This document shows, one piece after another, positions 43,201 through 58,200 of a stretch of DNA of 64,000 nt. The stretch's first letter is position 1. Each line of letters starts with the position of its first letter. The notes under the pieces were generated by a model that ran no database searches, had not been told where the DNA came from, and saw only the letters and a list, made by a program, of their open reading frames with translations. This stretch comes from Streptomyces coeruleorubidus (GTDB taxonomy: Bacteria > Actinomycetota > Actinomycetes > Streptomycetales > Streptomycetaceae), in assembly GCF_028885415.1 (NCBI RefSeq), contig NZ_CP118527.1, positions 3,906,001 through 3,970,000 on the forward strand. The letters are read 5' to 3'. Position numbers and translations under genes: made by a program.

Positions 43201-46200
43201 TGTGGCTGGTCGTCAACTCCGTTTTCTCATGCACTCGTTACGCACACGGTATGGAAATCGTGCACAACCTTCGTGTGCGTTCGTCGGTCAGAGCACCCGC
43301 TCCCCGCGCCGCCAGACTCCGGTGACCAGCGGGACGCCCGGCCGGTAGGCCAGGTGGACGTGGCTCGGGGCGTCGAGGAGCATCAGGTCGGCGTACGCGC
43401 CCGGGGTGAGGCGGCCGATGTCGGTGCGCCTCAGGGCCGCGGCGCCGCCCGCCGTGGCCGACCAGACGGCCTCGTCCGGGGTCATGCCCATGTCCCGTAC
43501 GGCGAGCGCGATGCAGAACGGGACGGACGAGGTGAAGGACGAGCCCGGGTTGCAGTCGGTGGAGAGGGCCACGGTGACGCCCGCGTCGAGGAGGCGGCGG
43601 GCGTCCGGCCACTCGGCGCGGGTGGAGAACTCGGCGCCGGGGAGGAGGGTGGCGACCGTGCGGCTGTTCGCCAGGGCGTCGACGTCCTCCTCCGTCAGGT
43701 GGGTGCAGTGGTCGGCGCTGGCCGCGTCGAGTTCGACGGCGAGCCGCACGCCGGGGCCGTACGAGAGCTGGTTGGCGTGGATACGGGGGTGCAGGCCGCG
43801 TGCCTTGCCGGCGGTGAGGATCGCGCGGGCCTGGTCGCCGTCGAAGGCGCCCTTCTCGCAGAAGACGTCGATCCAGCGGGCGTACGGGGCGCAGGCGTCG
43901 AGCATCTCGCCGGTGACGAGGGCGACGTAGGCGGCCGGGTCCTCGGCGAACTCGGGGGCGACGATGTGGGCGCCGAGGTAGGTGACCTCGTCGGTGTGGC
44001 GGGCGGCGACGCGCAGGGCGCGGGACTCGTCTTCGGTCGTGAGGCCGTAGCCGGACTTCGTCTCGAAGGTGGTGGTGCCCTGGCGGAGGGCCTCGGCGAG
44101 GTAACGGACGACGTTGGCCTCCAGTTCCTCGTCCGTGGCGGCCCGGGTGGCCGCGACGGTCGTGCGGATGCCGCCCGCGCTGTACGGCCGCCCCGACATC
44201 CGGGCGTTGAACTCCTGCGTCCGGTCGCCCGCGAAGACGAGGTGGGAGTGGGAGTCGACGAAGCCGGGGAGGACCGCCCGGCCGCCGGCGTCGACCCGAT
44301 TGTCAGTGGCGGGTGCTTTGCTTTGATCACCGGTCCACGCGATGCGGTCGCCTTCGATGACGACGGCCGCGTCCTGGACCAGTCCGAGGGGGGTTCCGTC
44401 ACCTAGGGAGGGGTCGTTGGTGACCAAGGCTGCGATGTTGGTGATGAGCGTGCTTGCGGTGCTCGCGGAGTGGGCGGGGCTGACGGTCGTCGCGTTGCTC
44501 ATGGCGTCCTTGGTGGCCTGGTCGGCGGTGGGGTCGGGTTCGGGGGCCGGCCGCTCGGCGGAGCGGCCCGGGTTCATCCGCGCAGGGCTGCGACGGCGTC
44601 CGCGAGGGCTTTCGGCGCGTCCGGTACGAGCGAGTGCACCCCGTCTCGTACGACGTGCCGACCTCCCACGACCGTATGCGACACGTCTGCTGCCGACGCG
44701 GCGAATACGGCCGTCTCGGCCCCGAGCCGCACAAGCGGCCCTGCCGTCCTGACGGAGTCGAGCGCGATCGTCGTGAAGTCGGCGAGCGCGCCGGGCTCCA
44801 GGGCGCCCGCGTCCTCCCAGCCGAGTGCCGAGTGCCCGTCCGCCGAGGCGGCCCGCAGGAGGGCGGCCGCCGTCCAGTGCCCTCGGGTACGGGTGCGCAG
44901 GCGCTCGTTCAGCTCCATGGCGCGTGCCTCCTCGAGCAGGTCGATCACCGCGTGGCTGTCGGAGCCGAGGGAGAGCGGCGAGCCCGCCCGCTGAAGGGCG
45001 ACCGCGGGACCGATGCCGTCGGCGAGGTCCCGCTCGGTGGTGGGACACATGCAGGTGCCGGTGCCGCTCCCGCCGATGAGGGAGATGTCCTCGGCGGTGA
45101 GGTGGGTGTTGTGGACGCCGGTGGTGCGCGGGCCGAGCACGCCGTGGTCGGCGAGCAGCCGGGTGGGGGTGCGGCCGTGGGCCTGGCGGCAGGCGTCGTT
45201 CTCGGCCGTCTGCTCCGACAGGTGCACATGGAGCGGGGCCCGCCGCTCCTCGGCCCACCGCGCGACGGTCGCCAGCTGGTCGGCGGGCACGGCCCGTACG
45301 GAGTGGATCGCCGCTCCGATCCGCGCGTGATCTCGTTCCTCGAGAACTGAACAGCGTTCGGCCCAGGCCTCCGCCGTGCCGTCGGAGAAGCGGAGCTGAG
45401 GGGTGGTGGGCGGCTGTCCGAAGCCGGAGGAGAGATAGGCGGTGTCGAGGAGGGTGATGCGGATCCCGGCTTCGGCGGCGGCCGCGATCAGGGCCTCGCC
45501 CATCGCGTTGGGATCGGCGTAGGGGGTGCCGCCCGGGGCGTGGTGGACGTAGTGGAACTCGCCGACCGCCGTGATGCCGGCCAGGGCCATCTCTGCGTAC
45601 ACGGCACGGGCGAGGGCGTGGTAGGTGTCCGGGGTGAGCCGGGCGGCCGTGGCGTACATGACCTCGCGCCAGGTCCAGAAGGTGCCGGAACCGACCTGGA
45701 CGGTGCCGCGCAGGGCGCGGTGGAAGGCGTGGCTGTGGGCGTCGGCCAGTCCGGGGAGGGTGAGGCCGCGCAGGACCTCGGCGCCGGGGGGCGGGGTGGT
45801 GACCTCGGTCCGGACGGCGGTGATGCGACCGTCCCTCACGTCCAGGGCGACGCCCGGCTCGACGTGGGCGCCGAGCCAGGCGTGCTCCAGCCAGTACGTG
45901 CGCGTGGCTGCTGTGGTCACCTGCACGCCAGTCCTTCCAGTACGTCGGCGAGTGCGAGCACCCCGGCCACGCAGTCGTCCTCGGTGGCGAACTCGGCCGG
46001 TGAGTGGGAGACGCCGGTGGGGTTGCGCACGAACAGCATGGCCGTCGGGATGATCCCGGACAGGATCCCGGCGTCGTGTCCGGCGCCGGTGCCGAGGACG
46101 GGGACGGTCAGGTCGGTGTCGTTGCCGAGGATGCGGGCGAGTTCGTCGCGCAGGGCGTGGTCGAACTCGACGACGGGGGTGAACGACTCGCGGACAACGG

Positions 46201-49200
46201 CGAGATCGACACCGTGGGCGGCGGCGTACTCCCCGGCCGCCTTCTCGACGCCGGCGACCACGGCGTCCAGGCTGTCCTGGTCGGCGGCGCGCGAGTCGAG
46301 CCAGCCGCGCACGAGGGAGGGGATGGCGTTGACGCCGTTCGGCTCGACGGCGATCTTGCCGAAGGTGGCGACGGCACCGGCGAGTTCGGCCTCGCGGCGG
46401 GCGGCGAGGACGGTCTGCGCGTACGACAGCATGGGGTCGCGCCGGTCGGCGAGCCGGGTGGTGCCGGCGTGGTTGGCCTCGCCCCGGAAGTCGAACCGCC
46501 ACCGGCCGTGCGGCCAGATCGCACTGGCGATGCCGACCCGGTCGCCGGACAGGTCGAGGGCGCGGCCCTGCTCGACGTGCAGTTCGACGAAGGCGCCGAT
46601 GCGGGCGAGCCGCTCGGGGTCGGGCCCGAGGGCGTCGGGGTCGTATCCGGCGGCCTCCATGGCGCGCGGCAGCGTCACGCCGTCGCCGTCGGTGAGCCGG
46701 TGCGCCTGCTCGCGGGTGAGCTGCCCGGCGGTGAGCCGGGACCCGACACAGGCGAGCCCGAACCGGGCGCCCTCCTCGTCACCGAAGTTCACGATGCCGA
46801 GGGGCCGGGTGAACCGCGCGTCCCGGCCGCGCAGTTCGTCCAGCGCGGCGAAGGCGGACACGACTCCGAGGGGGCCGTCGAAGGCGCCGCCGTCCGGCAC
46901 GGAGTCCAGGTGCGACCCCGTGACGACGGCGTCTCCGAGGGCGGGGTCACCGAGCCAGGCCCACTGGTTCCCGTTCCGGTCGACCTCGTAGCGCAGTCCC
47001 CGGGCAGCGGCTTGTTCTTCGAACCAGGCCCGGCAGTCGCCATCGGTACGGGTCCAGGCGAAGCGGCGGTAGCCGTGGGAGGCGGGGTGGCGGCCGATGG
47101 GCAGCAGGTCGCGCCACATCTGGTGGAAGGAGGCGCCGGCAGGCTGTGGGCAGTCTCCCGCCCCCGCCGAACGGATGCCGTTCGATCCGGTCACGCCTCG
47201 TCACCCTCACGCATCGGCACCCGGACGCCCTTCTCCTGAGCCACCGACTCCGCGATGTCGTACCCGGCGTCGACATGCCGGATGACCCCCATGCCGGGGT
47301 CGTTCGTCAGCACCCGCCGGATCTTCTCGCCGGCCAGCTGCGTACCGTCGGCCACCGTCACCTGCCCCGCGTGGATCGACCGCCCCATACCGACCCCGCC
47401 CCCGTGGTGGAGGGACACCCAGGACGCCCCCGACGCCACGTTCACCATGGCGTTCAGCAGCGGCCAGTCGGCGATCGCGTCGGACCCGTCGAGCATGGCC
47501 TCGGTCTCCCGGTAGGGGGACGCGACGGAGCCGCAGTCGAGGTGGTCGCGGCCGATGACGACCGGTGCGGCCAGCTCCCCGCTCGCGACCATGTCGTTGA
47601 ACCGCTCACCGGCCTTGTCCCGTTCGCCGTAGCCGAGCCAGCAGATGCGGGCGGGCAGGCCCTGGAAGTGGACCCGCTCCCCGGCCATGCGGATCCAGCG
47701 GGCCAGGGACTCGTTCTCCGGGAAGAGGTCGAGGATCGCCTTGTCGGTCTTCGCGATGTCGGAGGCCTCGCCGGACAGGGCGGCCCAGCGGAAGGGACCC
47801 TTGCCCTCGCAGAACAGCGGGCGGATGTAGGCGGGGACGAAGCCGGGGAAGGCGAAGGCCCGGTCGTATCCGGCGAGTTGCGCCTCGCCGCGGATGGAGT
47901 TGCCGTAGTCGAAGACCTCCGCGCCGGCGTCCATGAAGCCGACCATGGCCTCGACGTGCCGGGCCATGGACTCGCGGGCCCGGGTGGTGTAGCCGGCCGG
48001 GTCCTTGGCGGCGGCGTCGGCCATGTCCTCGAAGGCGGTGCCCAGGGGCAGGTAGGCCAGCGGGTCGTGAGCGGAGGTCTGGTCGGTGACGACGTCGATC
48101 GGGGCGCCCATGGCGAGCAGCTGCGGCACCAGTTCGGCGGCGTTGCCGAGGACGCCGACGGACAGCGGGCGGCGGGCGTCACGGGCCTCCACGGCGAGCC
48201 GCAGGGCGTGGTCGAGGGAGTCGGCCTTCACGTCCAGGTACCGGTGCTCGATGCGCCGCTCGATCGCGCGCGGGTCGCAGTCGATGCAGATCGCCACACC
48301 GTCGTTCATCGTCACGGCGAGCGGCTGGGCGCCGCCCATGCCGCCGAGACCGGCGGTCAGCGTGATCGTCCCGGCGAGGCTGCCGCCGAACTTCTTCGCG
48401 GCGACGGCGGAGAAGGTCTCGTAGGTGCCCTGGAGGATGCCCTGGGTGCCGATGTAGATCCAGGAGCCGGCCGTCATCTGCCCGTACATGGTCAGGCCGA
48501 GGGCCTCCAGACGGCGGAACTCCTCCCAGTTCGCCCAGTCGCCGACGAGGTTGGAGTTGGCGATGAGGACGCGCGGGGCCCACTCGTGGGTCTGCATGAC
48601 GCCGACGGGCCGGCCTGACTGGACCAGCATGGTCTCGTCCTGCTTCAGCCCCCGCAGCGTCCGCACCATCGCGTCGAAGGAGCGCCAGTCGCGCGCCGCC
48701 TTGCCGGTGCCGCCGTAGACGACGAGCTTGTCGGGGTGCTCAGCGACCTCCGGGTCGAGGTTGTTCTGGAGCATCCGCAGGGCGGCTTCCTGCTGCCATC
48801 CCAGGGCGCTCGGTTCCGTGCCGCGCGGCGCTCGGACAGGGCGGGGTCCTGACATGGTCTGCCTCCTGGTGGGTGCGTGGTGCTCCCGGCGGATTGTTGC
48901 TGCGGTTATTCACATCCTGACTACCTGAATAGGGCTAGTCAATACGTCCGGGGGTCGGCGTGGCGGTGCCGTGGATGTTTGGCTGGATGCATGGGCGCAC
49001 ACATCGAGGCAGAAGAGGCACGCGACTTTGGCGCCGGGCGGGCGGCCCGGCGGGAGCAGGCGGTACGGGCCGCCGTGGAGCAGGGGCTGCTCGGGCCCGA
49101 CAGCCCCATAGTCGGGCTGCTGGACGTCATCGGCATCCGGGAGTCGGTGGCGCAGTTGCGGGCGGCGTTCGACGCGGTCGTGGCTCCGGGCACACCCGTG

Positions 49201-52200
49201 CTGCACGCCTTCGCGGTGAAGGCGACCCCGCTGGTGCCGGTACTGCGGCTGCTGCGCGAGGAGGGCGTCGGCGCGGAGGTGGCGAGCCCGGGCGAGCTGG
49301 CGCTGGCACGGGCGGCGGGGCTGGGCCCGGAGATGACGGTGCTGGACTCGCCGGCCAAGACGCCCGGGGAGCTGCGCGAGGCGCTGGCGCTGGGCATCGC
49401 CGTCAACGCGGACAATCCGCAGGAGCTGGACCGCATCGACGGCCTGATGATCCCCCACAGCCCGAAAGGCGTGGGAGGTGCCCCCATCGCGGCCAGCCGC
49501 TCACCGCTCGGGATACGGGTGAATCCGCAGATCGGCGGGGGTTCCATCGAGTCGACGTCCACGGCCACGGCCACGTCGAAGTTCGGGGTGGCGCTGCGCG
49601 ACGAGGGGGCCCGGGAGTGGGTCGTCCGGGCGTATCTGGACCGGCCGTGGCTGACCCGGCTGCACGCGCACACCGGGTCCCAGGGGGTCCCGCTGTCCCT
49701 GATGGCGCGGGGCGTGGCCACGACGTACGAGCTGGCGGAGGAGATCAACCGGCGGGCCGGGCGGCGGCAGGTCGACACGCTCGACATCGGCGGCGGGCTG
49801 CCGGTGAACTTCGCGTCGGACGCGACGACGCCGACGTACGCGCAGTACGCGCGGATGCTGGCCGAGGAGGTGCCCGGGCTGTTCGACGGGCGGTACGGAC
49901 TGGTGACGGAGTTCGGGCGGTCACTGCTGGCGAAGCACGGGACGGTCGTGGCGCGGGTCGAGTACGCCAAGAGCGCGGGCGGCCGGCCGGTGGCGGTCAC
50001 GCACGCGGGCGTGCAGGTCGCGACGCGGACGGTGTACGCGCCGGGGGTCTGGCCGCTGAGGATCGCCGCGTACGACTCCAAGGGGCGCCCGAAGGAGGGT
50101 CCGGCCGTGGTGCAGGACGTGGCCGGACCGGCGTGCTTCTCGGGCGACCTGCTGGCCGAGGGGTGTGCGCTGCCGTTGCTGGAGCAAGGGGACTTCGCGG
50201 CGGCGCTGGACACCGGGGCGTACTACTTCGCGCATCACTACGCGTACAACTCGCTTGTCCGGCCCGGGGTTTACGGGTTCGGGCCGGGAAGCGAGGGGGG
50301 TGTCGCCTTCGCGGTGGTGCGTAAGGCGCAGACGGTCGAGGAGGTTGTGGCGGAGTCCGGAGGGGCGCAGGTCGATGCGCTGCTGGGCGGGCAGGGGGCG
50401 TGGGGGCTGTCGTAGTGTGCCGGCCACGCGCCCGACGTGGCTGGTCGCGCCCACGCGGCGGTAGCCGCATATCGCATGCGGCCCCGCGCCCCTGAGTCCG
50501 TCTCCCCCTGCCCGGTTACACGAGCGCCGGCGCTTTCCTTCGCGCCCCGCCCGGGGCCGCGTCGCCCGCCGCGATGCCCGTGCTGCGGTAGCCCTTGACC
50601 GGCTTGCCCGCGGGGCCGCCCGCGCCCCCGCGCAGCCAGTCCACGCGCACCCACAGCAACACCTCGTCCGCGCGCTCTTGGCTGCCGAGCCACGCGGCCT
50701 TCAGCCACAGGCCGGCGCCGCAGCCGGCCAGGAGCAGTCCGCCCGCGGCCGGTACGGCGAAGGCGCTGCCCAGGGCGGCGAGGAAAGCGAGCGTGAGCCA
50801 CCAGCGGTGGGCGCGGCGCCAGTTGCGTACGGTCACATGGCGGTCCTGGAGTACGTCGTGCTTGGCGGCACGGGCCGCGGACGCGGCCAGGGCGAGGTAC
50901 CGCTTGCGGCGTCCGTACGCCACGACGGCCGTCGCCAGGACGAACAGCGCCGCGCCGGCCAGGACGCCGATGCGGCGCCCGGTCAGCCCCGGCGCCGACA
51001 GGCCGATGCCCGCCGCGAACACACCCAGCCACCACAACGGTGCCGCTCCCGCTCGTACGACGACGGCGACCCGAGCCAGCCCTTGTCCTCCGCGCGTCAC
51101 GTTCAGCCTCCGTTCAGTCTCCGAAGCGTCTGAAGGGCGTTTCAGGAGAGGCACATTAGCGACACAACGTGAGACGAATCTGAGAAGGCGCGGTGCGTGC
51201 CCTCAGTCCACGAACAGCCCCCGCGCCGCCGCCTTCGCGTCGAACTCCTCCAGGCGGGACTGGGCTTCGGGCAGGTCGTCGCACATCGCCTCCAGCAGGA
51301 CCCGGCCGAGCAGCATCGGGGCGCAGGCCGTGTCGAAGGCGAGGCCGGTGCCGACGGCGGCGGGGAGCAGCACGTCGGACACCTTGGCCACCGGTGCGAA
51401 GGCGGAGTCGGCGACCGTGACGACGGTCAGCCCGGCCTGTCCGGCGTAGTCGAGGGTGTCGACGACCTCGCGGGGGTGCCGGGGCAGCGCGAAGCACAGC
51501 AGTGCGGTCGCCCCGGCCCGGACGGCGGCGTCGATGCGGTCGTGGAGCATCGTGCCGCCCTCGTTGAGGAGCCGTACGTCGGGGTGGACCTTGGCGGCGA
51601 AGTAGGCGAAGCCGTGCGCCTGGGCTGCCGCCGCCCGCAGTCCGAGGACGGGGAGCGGGCGGGAGGCCGCGAGGAGACGCCCCGCCCGCTGCACCGGCCG
51701 GGGGTCGGCCAGGGCCTCCGCCAGATGCCGCAGGTTCTCGATCTCGGCCTCGACGGCCTGCTGGTACTCGTTGGAGGACCCGGCGTCCGCGGCGGGTTCG
51801 GCGGGCGCGACCTCGCGCAGGTGACGGCGCAGGGCCGGGTAGCCGTCGAAGCCCAGGGCGACGGCGAAGCGGGTCACGGACGGCTGGCTGACCCCGGCCA
51901 GCTCGGCGAGCTCCACGCTCGACAGGAACGGCACGTCGGCGGCGCGTCGCACCATGCTGTGCGCGATGCGCCGCTGGGTCGGCGTCAGCCGGTGGCCCTC
52001 GAAGAGCGCCTGCAGCCGCGCGGCAGGGCTGTCGGTCACGCTCATGACGTGCTCCCCCTCGCCTATTCAGTAGCTGAGGATTCTGCATGAGCATATGCAG
52101 GCCGGCAAGCGGAGAGAGCTGCGGATCCTGGGGCGGCGACTTCGGCCGGCGGGGTGAACGGTGACGTCCCGGTGCCTCACACCCGGGATACGGACAGCGC

Positions 52201-55200
52201 GCCCGGCGTGCCGCGGCCCTCACGCTCCGTCTGCCGCCTGCGCTGCCCGTAGGGAGTGGCGCCGCGTGGCTTGTACACCGCGAGGATCATGGCGAGCAGC
52301 AGCACGACCAGCGCGAGCAGGGAGTGCAGCACAGGAGAGAAGTTGCGCACCGACGACAGCTCGGCCTCCGGGTCGGCGGCCCGGTGCGCCATGGACCTGA
52401 ACGTCCCCGTGTAGATCAGCAGCACTCCGGTGGCCACCACGTTGATCAGGAGCTTGAACAGCACCCAGTAGTGCCGCACGAGACCCCAGGACGTGCCCAG
52501 AGACTGGACGAGGCCGGTGAGCAGCGCGGCGCAGGACAAGGGGACGAGGACGTACCAGGCGGCGGGCTCCATCACGAGGTACGCGCCCCGCACCGTCGCG
52601 GGATCCCGGCTGGTCATGCCGATCACCGCCAGCGCCAGGAAGGCGACGACCGCGCCGAGCCAGCCCACGGAGGACGTGACGTGCGCGATGAGGGACGCCT
52701 TGCGCAGGCGGGGCGGCATGGTCATCCGATGCCTCCCGCATTCGGTCCGGCCGCGGTTTCCGTGACGCCGACGAGCGGAGCCTCTCCCCCGAGGTGACGG
52801 CCCGGACCGTGGTCACCCGATCCCGTGGCCAGATGCAGGACCACGAAGAGAAGGACCACGATCAGCGCGAGTCCGGACACCTTCACCCAGCGCGGCGTTC
52901 CCGCCGCGGGGACTCGGCCGGGACCTTCACCGGTCTTCCCGCGGGCATTCGGCTTCTCGGACGGATCCACCATGAAGGGGCTCCTTGTCTCACCCACGCC
53001 TGGGCCTCGTGCCCTTCGTATGACGCCAAGCTTTATCGAGACACTTTGTCGCTGTCAATCCATAGTGTCACGCGATCGGCATCACGTACGCTTTCCGTGT
53101 GCCGAAGCTGTGGAACGAGACGATCGACGCGCACCGCCGCGAAGTGCGCGATGCCATCCTGGACAGCGCCGCCGCCCTGGCGGCCGAGAACGGCCCGCTT
53201 TCGGTGACGATGTCTCAGATCGCCGGGAAGGCCGGCATCGGGCGGGCCACGCTGTACAAGTACTTCCCGGACGTCGAAGCGATCCTGCACGCCTGGCACG
53301 CGCGCGAGATCGCCGGTCACCTCGCCCGACTGACGGAAGTCCGGGACCGGACCGACGGGGCGCGTGAGCGCCTCGAAGCGGTCCTGGAGGCCTACGCCCT
53401 CACCAACCAGGGCTCCCACAGCCACCACGACACGGACCTGGGCGCGTTCCTGCACCAGGACAGCGGCAGCCACCTGGCCCACGCGCACCAGCATCTTCAC
53501 CACATGATTCAGGACCTGCTGTCCGAAGCGGCACAGGCCGGCGACGTCAGGGACGACATCCCGCCCGCCGAACTCACCCGCTACTGCCTAAGCGCCCTGG
53601 CGGCGGCACGAACCCTGCCGTCCCGGGCCGCCGCGCGGCGCCTGGTCACGGTCACCCTGGCCGGCGTGCGCCCTCCACACGACTGACGCCCTCGGGGAAA
53701 GAACTCCCTTCCGCTGAACATCTCCCGGCACCCCCTCGTACTAAGGACATCCGTAGTCGATGCGGAGGGCAGCGATGGGAAGTCCGGCCCTGAATGGGAC
53801 GCTTGCGGCGGTCGCCGCACTCGTGGCCGTCGTGAGCGCGGCCCGGCTGGCCGCCACCGACAGCGGAGAGGCCCGGTTCGCGGCCGGAGGTGATCTCGTC
53901 ATGGCCGGCGGCATGGCCGCGATGTTCCTGCCCGCGACGGCGGCCACCTTCGGGGACCACGGCCTGTGGTGGGTGACGGCGTTCACCGCCGTCGGCCTGG
54001 GTGGCGTGGTCCTGTCCGTACGCCACGCTCGGCGGCACGGCCTGCGACACGGCCGCCGCTGGGCGCATCACATCATCGGCAGTGCCGCCATGGTGATCAT
54101 GACGCTCGCCATGCCGGGTACCAACGCGGCCCCGGTCCTCGCTCTGGGCGGGCACTCGATGACCGGCATGGATCACGGGCACGGCCACGGGCACGGATCC
54201 GGCACCGTGGGGATGGCGGGCATGGCCGGGATGGAGGGCATGGACCACTCCTCGGGGTCGACCGCCCACGACATGACGGCCGGCGCCGCCCACAGCTCCG
54301 CGTCGGGAGACTCCACTTCTGTGTGGCGTGTCGTATTCATTGCCCTTGCCCTGTACTTCCTGCTCTCGATCGTCGCGGCCGTATGGGCGCGGCTGCGTGG
54401 CACCGACCGACGAGCGGGTGCGGGCCGCGCCGCGGGCAGGGGCCGCTGGGCGCGGCGGCTCCTCGCCCTGCCCGACGCGATCGTGGTGTTCGCCGCGTCC
54501 CTGGCCATCTCCGTCTGGGACAAGACGCGGCCGGGAGGCGACAGGCGCCGGGCCGACGCGGCGGCGGGCCACCGAAGCCGCCGTCGCCCACCGGGCACGT
54601 CACCGGGCGCGGCGCTGACGGCCCACATCGGCATGGGCGGCACGATGGGCGCCATGCTCGTCATGATGGCGGCCTGACCGCCCGGCGCGGCTCAGTGGCC
54701 GCCGCTCGACGCAACGGTCAGGCGCTTGCTGAAGGTCTTGCCGCCGTCCTTCGACTCGAACACCCCGGTCTGAGTGGCGGCAAGGACATGCTCTGCGCCG
54801 ACAGCGGTGAGCGCCTGCGGCCGGCCGCCCGGCACGGTGGAGACCTTCTTCCATGTGGTGCCGCCGTCCGTGCTGCGGTTGAGGCCGCCGGAGGTGTCGA
54901 TGCCGTAGAGGCCGTTCTTCGCGGTCCAGGAGAGGAAGGCCATCACCGGCTCCTTCCCCGGGGCGAAAGTCCTTCCGCCGTCGCCGCTGCGGGCGACGCC
55001 CTCGGCGGTGGTGGCCAGGACGACACCGGGGTCACCGGGGCTGACCGCCATGTCCAGAGCTTCCAGCCGGGCCCCGTCCTTCCAGGAGACGCCGTCCTTG
55101 GTCGTGCGCACCAGGCCGTTGGTGACGTCGTAGCCGTAGACGGTGCCGTGGGCGGATTCCAGGGCGTGGAAGTCGGACTCGCCGGACAGGGACAGCGACT

Positions 55201-58200
55201 TCCAGGTCTCGCCCGCGTCGGTGCTCTTGATGAGTCCCTTGTTGCCGCCGGAGGCCGGGTGGCCGCTGGCGTAGAACGTCTTGTCACCGGCCACGGTGAA
55301 TCCCATGAAGTCGTCCTTGCTGTCTCCTACCAGCTCGGGCTCCCCCTTGGGGCCGGGGGTGTAGATGCCTTCGTGGGTGGCGACGTAGAGGCGCTGGTCG
55401 CCGGGGTCCAGCCCCAGACCGTGGATGTGGCTGACGGTCGTCCCGGAGGCGGCGGACGAGCCGGTCGAGTCTGCGCTGTCTCCGTTGCCGGAGCATGAGG
55501 CCAAGGTGAGGGCGAGAGCCAGGGCGGTGGCTGCCATGGCGGCAGGGCGCTTGTTCATGATTCCTCGGGTCGTACTGGTGCACCGGAGCGGCGACCGCCG
55601 ATCACGGTCATGCCGACATGGGGGGATGACCGCCCGGGCTCCTCGGGTGCGCCTCGGAGCCCTGGGCGGTCCGTGGGGGATGTGGATCAGAGCCGGTCGA
55701 GGATCTTCTCGAACTTCTCGACCTCGGCGGACTGAGCGCTCACGACGTCGGCGGCGAGCTTCTTGGCCGTGGCGTTACGGCCCTTCTTCTGCTCGTCCTC
55801 CGCCATGGTGATCGCGCCCTTGTGGTGCTCGATCATCAACTCCGCGAACATCCGGTCGAACTCGGTGCCCTTGGCGGCCTCGAGCTTCTTCATGTCCTCG
55901 TCGGACATCATTCCGGACATCCCGGACCCGTGGTCCATGCCGCCGGATCCGTGGTCCATGCCGGGCATGCTCTCCCCGGCGGACTCCGGCTTGCCCCAGG
56001 CCTTCAACCAGGACTTCATGGTCCGGATCTCGGGGTCCTGGGCCTTCTCGATCTCCGCGGCCAGGGTCTTGATCTCCGCGTCGGAGGCCCGGCCGTCCGC
56101 GAGCTTGGACATCTCCAGGGCCTGCTCGTGGTGCGGAATCATCATCTGCGCGAACATGACGTCCGTGTCGTTGAACGCGCCGGGTGCCGGGTTCTCACCC
56201 GTCGCCTGCGTCGGCGAGGCGGAGGCGGAGGCGGAGCTGCCGCTCCCGTGGTCCATGTCCTTCATGTCGTTCCCGCCGCAGCCGGCGAGCAGCAGCCCGC
56301 CCGCTGTGATGGCGCCCACCACCGCGAGACGGCGGCTCAGGCGACGGTTGAGGGCGTGCTTGTAGGCAGTCATGTGCGAGATACCTCTTGTCGTCGGTTC
56401 TGTCTGTGCGAAGTAGGCGTCTGCGCGGGCAGCGCTGAAGGGCCGCGCGGCGGTTCGGCCTATATCCGCAGAACTGACAACTGGGAGAGGAGCGGTCTCG
56501 GCGGTGGGGTGCTGGGACGCGCCAAGGCCATCGATCGAGCGAGAAGGGCGGTCAGCCGCTCATGTCGGCGGACCACCAGCGCATGGAGGAACAGCCCGAG
56601 CAGCCACACGGTGAGAACCGCCAAGCACACGGACATCGGGTCCATGCCGCTCGGGAGGTCGTGCACCGGCGACTTGGCCGTCGACGCCGCGGTCCCGTGC
56701 TCGGCCGTCACCTCGGGCTCGGTCAAGGGCGCGGTGTTCTGGGCCGAGCTGTCGTGGTGCGCGCCCGCGACAGCGGGGACAGCACCACCCATGCCGTGCC
56801 CGGACGACTCCTCCGGGTGGCCCATCGTGTGCATGGCGAACACGCCCAGCGTGAGCAGGACGACCAGCAGGAGATACCCGAAGGCCCCACCCGCCCGCAG
56901 CCGCCCGCTCATGGTCAACTCGCCCTCCGTACTCGGTCTACCGCGATACTACTAAGTTAGTTGGCACAGAACCGCCGCCACTCGGTTTCGGCCGAGTCCT
57001 GGCCCTCGTACGCCTCTTGTCGCCCTGCTCGGAGGCGTCGACGCGTGCGGATATCGCGTCAGTCGTGACGGGCGAGCTTGACCGCGGAGACGAGCAGGAT
57101 CACGGCCAGCGTGGGGATGAGCACCAGGTCCGGGAACACACCCAGGAGCAGCCCGCCCAGCAGCGCGCCGGCGACGGAGCCCGCGGCCATGACCAGGGTG
57201 AAGCGGAGGTTGGCGCCGATCACCGCGAAACCGCCGTCACGGCTGTACCGGGCGAAGGCCACGAGCATCGTCGGCAGCGACACCAGCAGGGAGAGGCTTC
57301 CTGCTGTTTTGATGTCCTCTCCGAACAGCAGCACGATCGTCGGGATCAGCAGCTCGCCTCCGGCCACGCCCATGATCGCCGCGACCACCCCGATACCGAA
57401 GCCGGCCACGACACCGCACGGCACCTGGGCCCACAGCGGCAGCGCGAGCGCCCCCACGGGGGTGGTGTGTGTGACCACCAGGGCGGCAGCCATCAACACC
57501 ATCAGCGCTGCCAGCACCTTGTAGAGAGTGGTGCCGCGCATGCGCACCGCCCAGGCCGCTCCGGCCCAGGCACCCAGCAGGCTGCCGGCCAGCAGGTTGA
57601 CCGCGACAGGCCAGCGTGCGGCCACCTCGGCGGCCGGGACCGCTGCCAGACGGGCCGGCAGCGCGACCAGGACCACGACCAGGCTCATCGCCTTGTTCAC
57701 GATGACGGCCGAGAGCGCGGCGAACCCGAAGAGGCTGATCAACAGCGGCAGGCGGAACTCCGCGCCGCCCAACCCGATCATCCCTCCCAGAACGCCGATG
57801 GCCACTCCCGCACCGACCACCGCAGGTACCGAGCGCGTCGAGCGGAGAGGAACGAGGTTCTGCGCCGTGGTCATGCCGGGCATCCTCGCCGGTGTCCCTC
57901 CCTGCCCGCCACAGCACGACCCCGCAAGGATCGGGTTGCCGCGGCCAGGGCCTGTCGTTCGGATCAGGTCGCAGGGAATCGACGGCCCGCCGGGGCCCCG
58001 CGTCTGCGACCTGATCCGAACGACGGGCCCTAGGCCGGTCAGTGCACGTGCGGACCGCCCGTCGACTGCGGCTTGCCGCGCGGCACGAGGCCCAGGGCGA
58101 CGACGGCACCGGCAGCGGCTGCCACGGCACAGACCGTGAACGCGTCGGCGAAGCCAGCCGCCGCGCCCCGCTCGAAGCCGGAGGCCGCGACGGTCGAGAC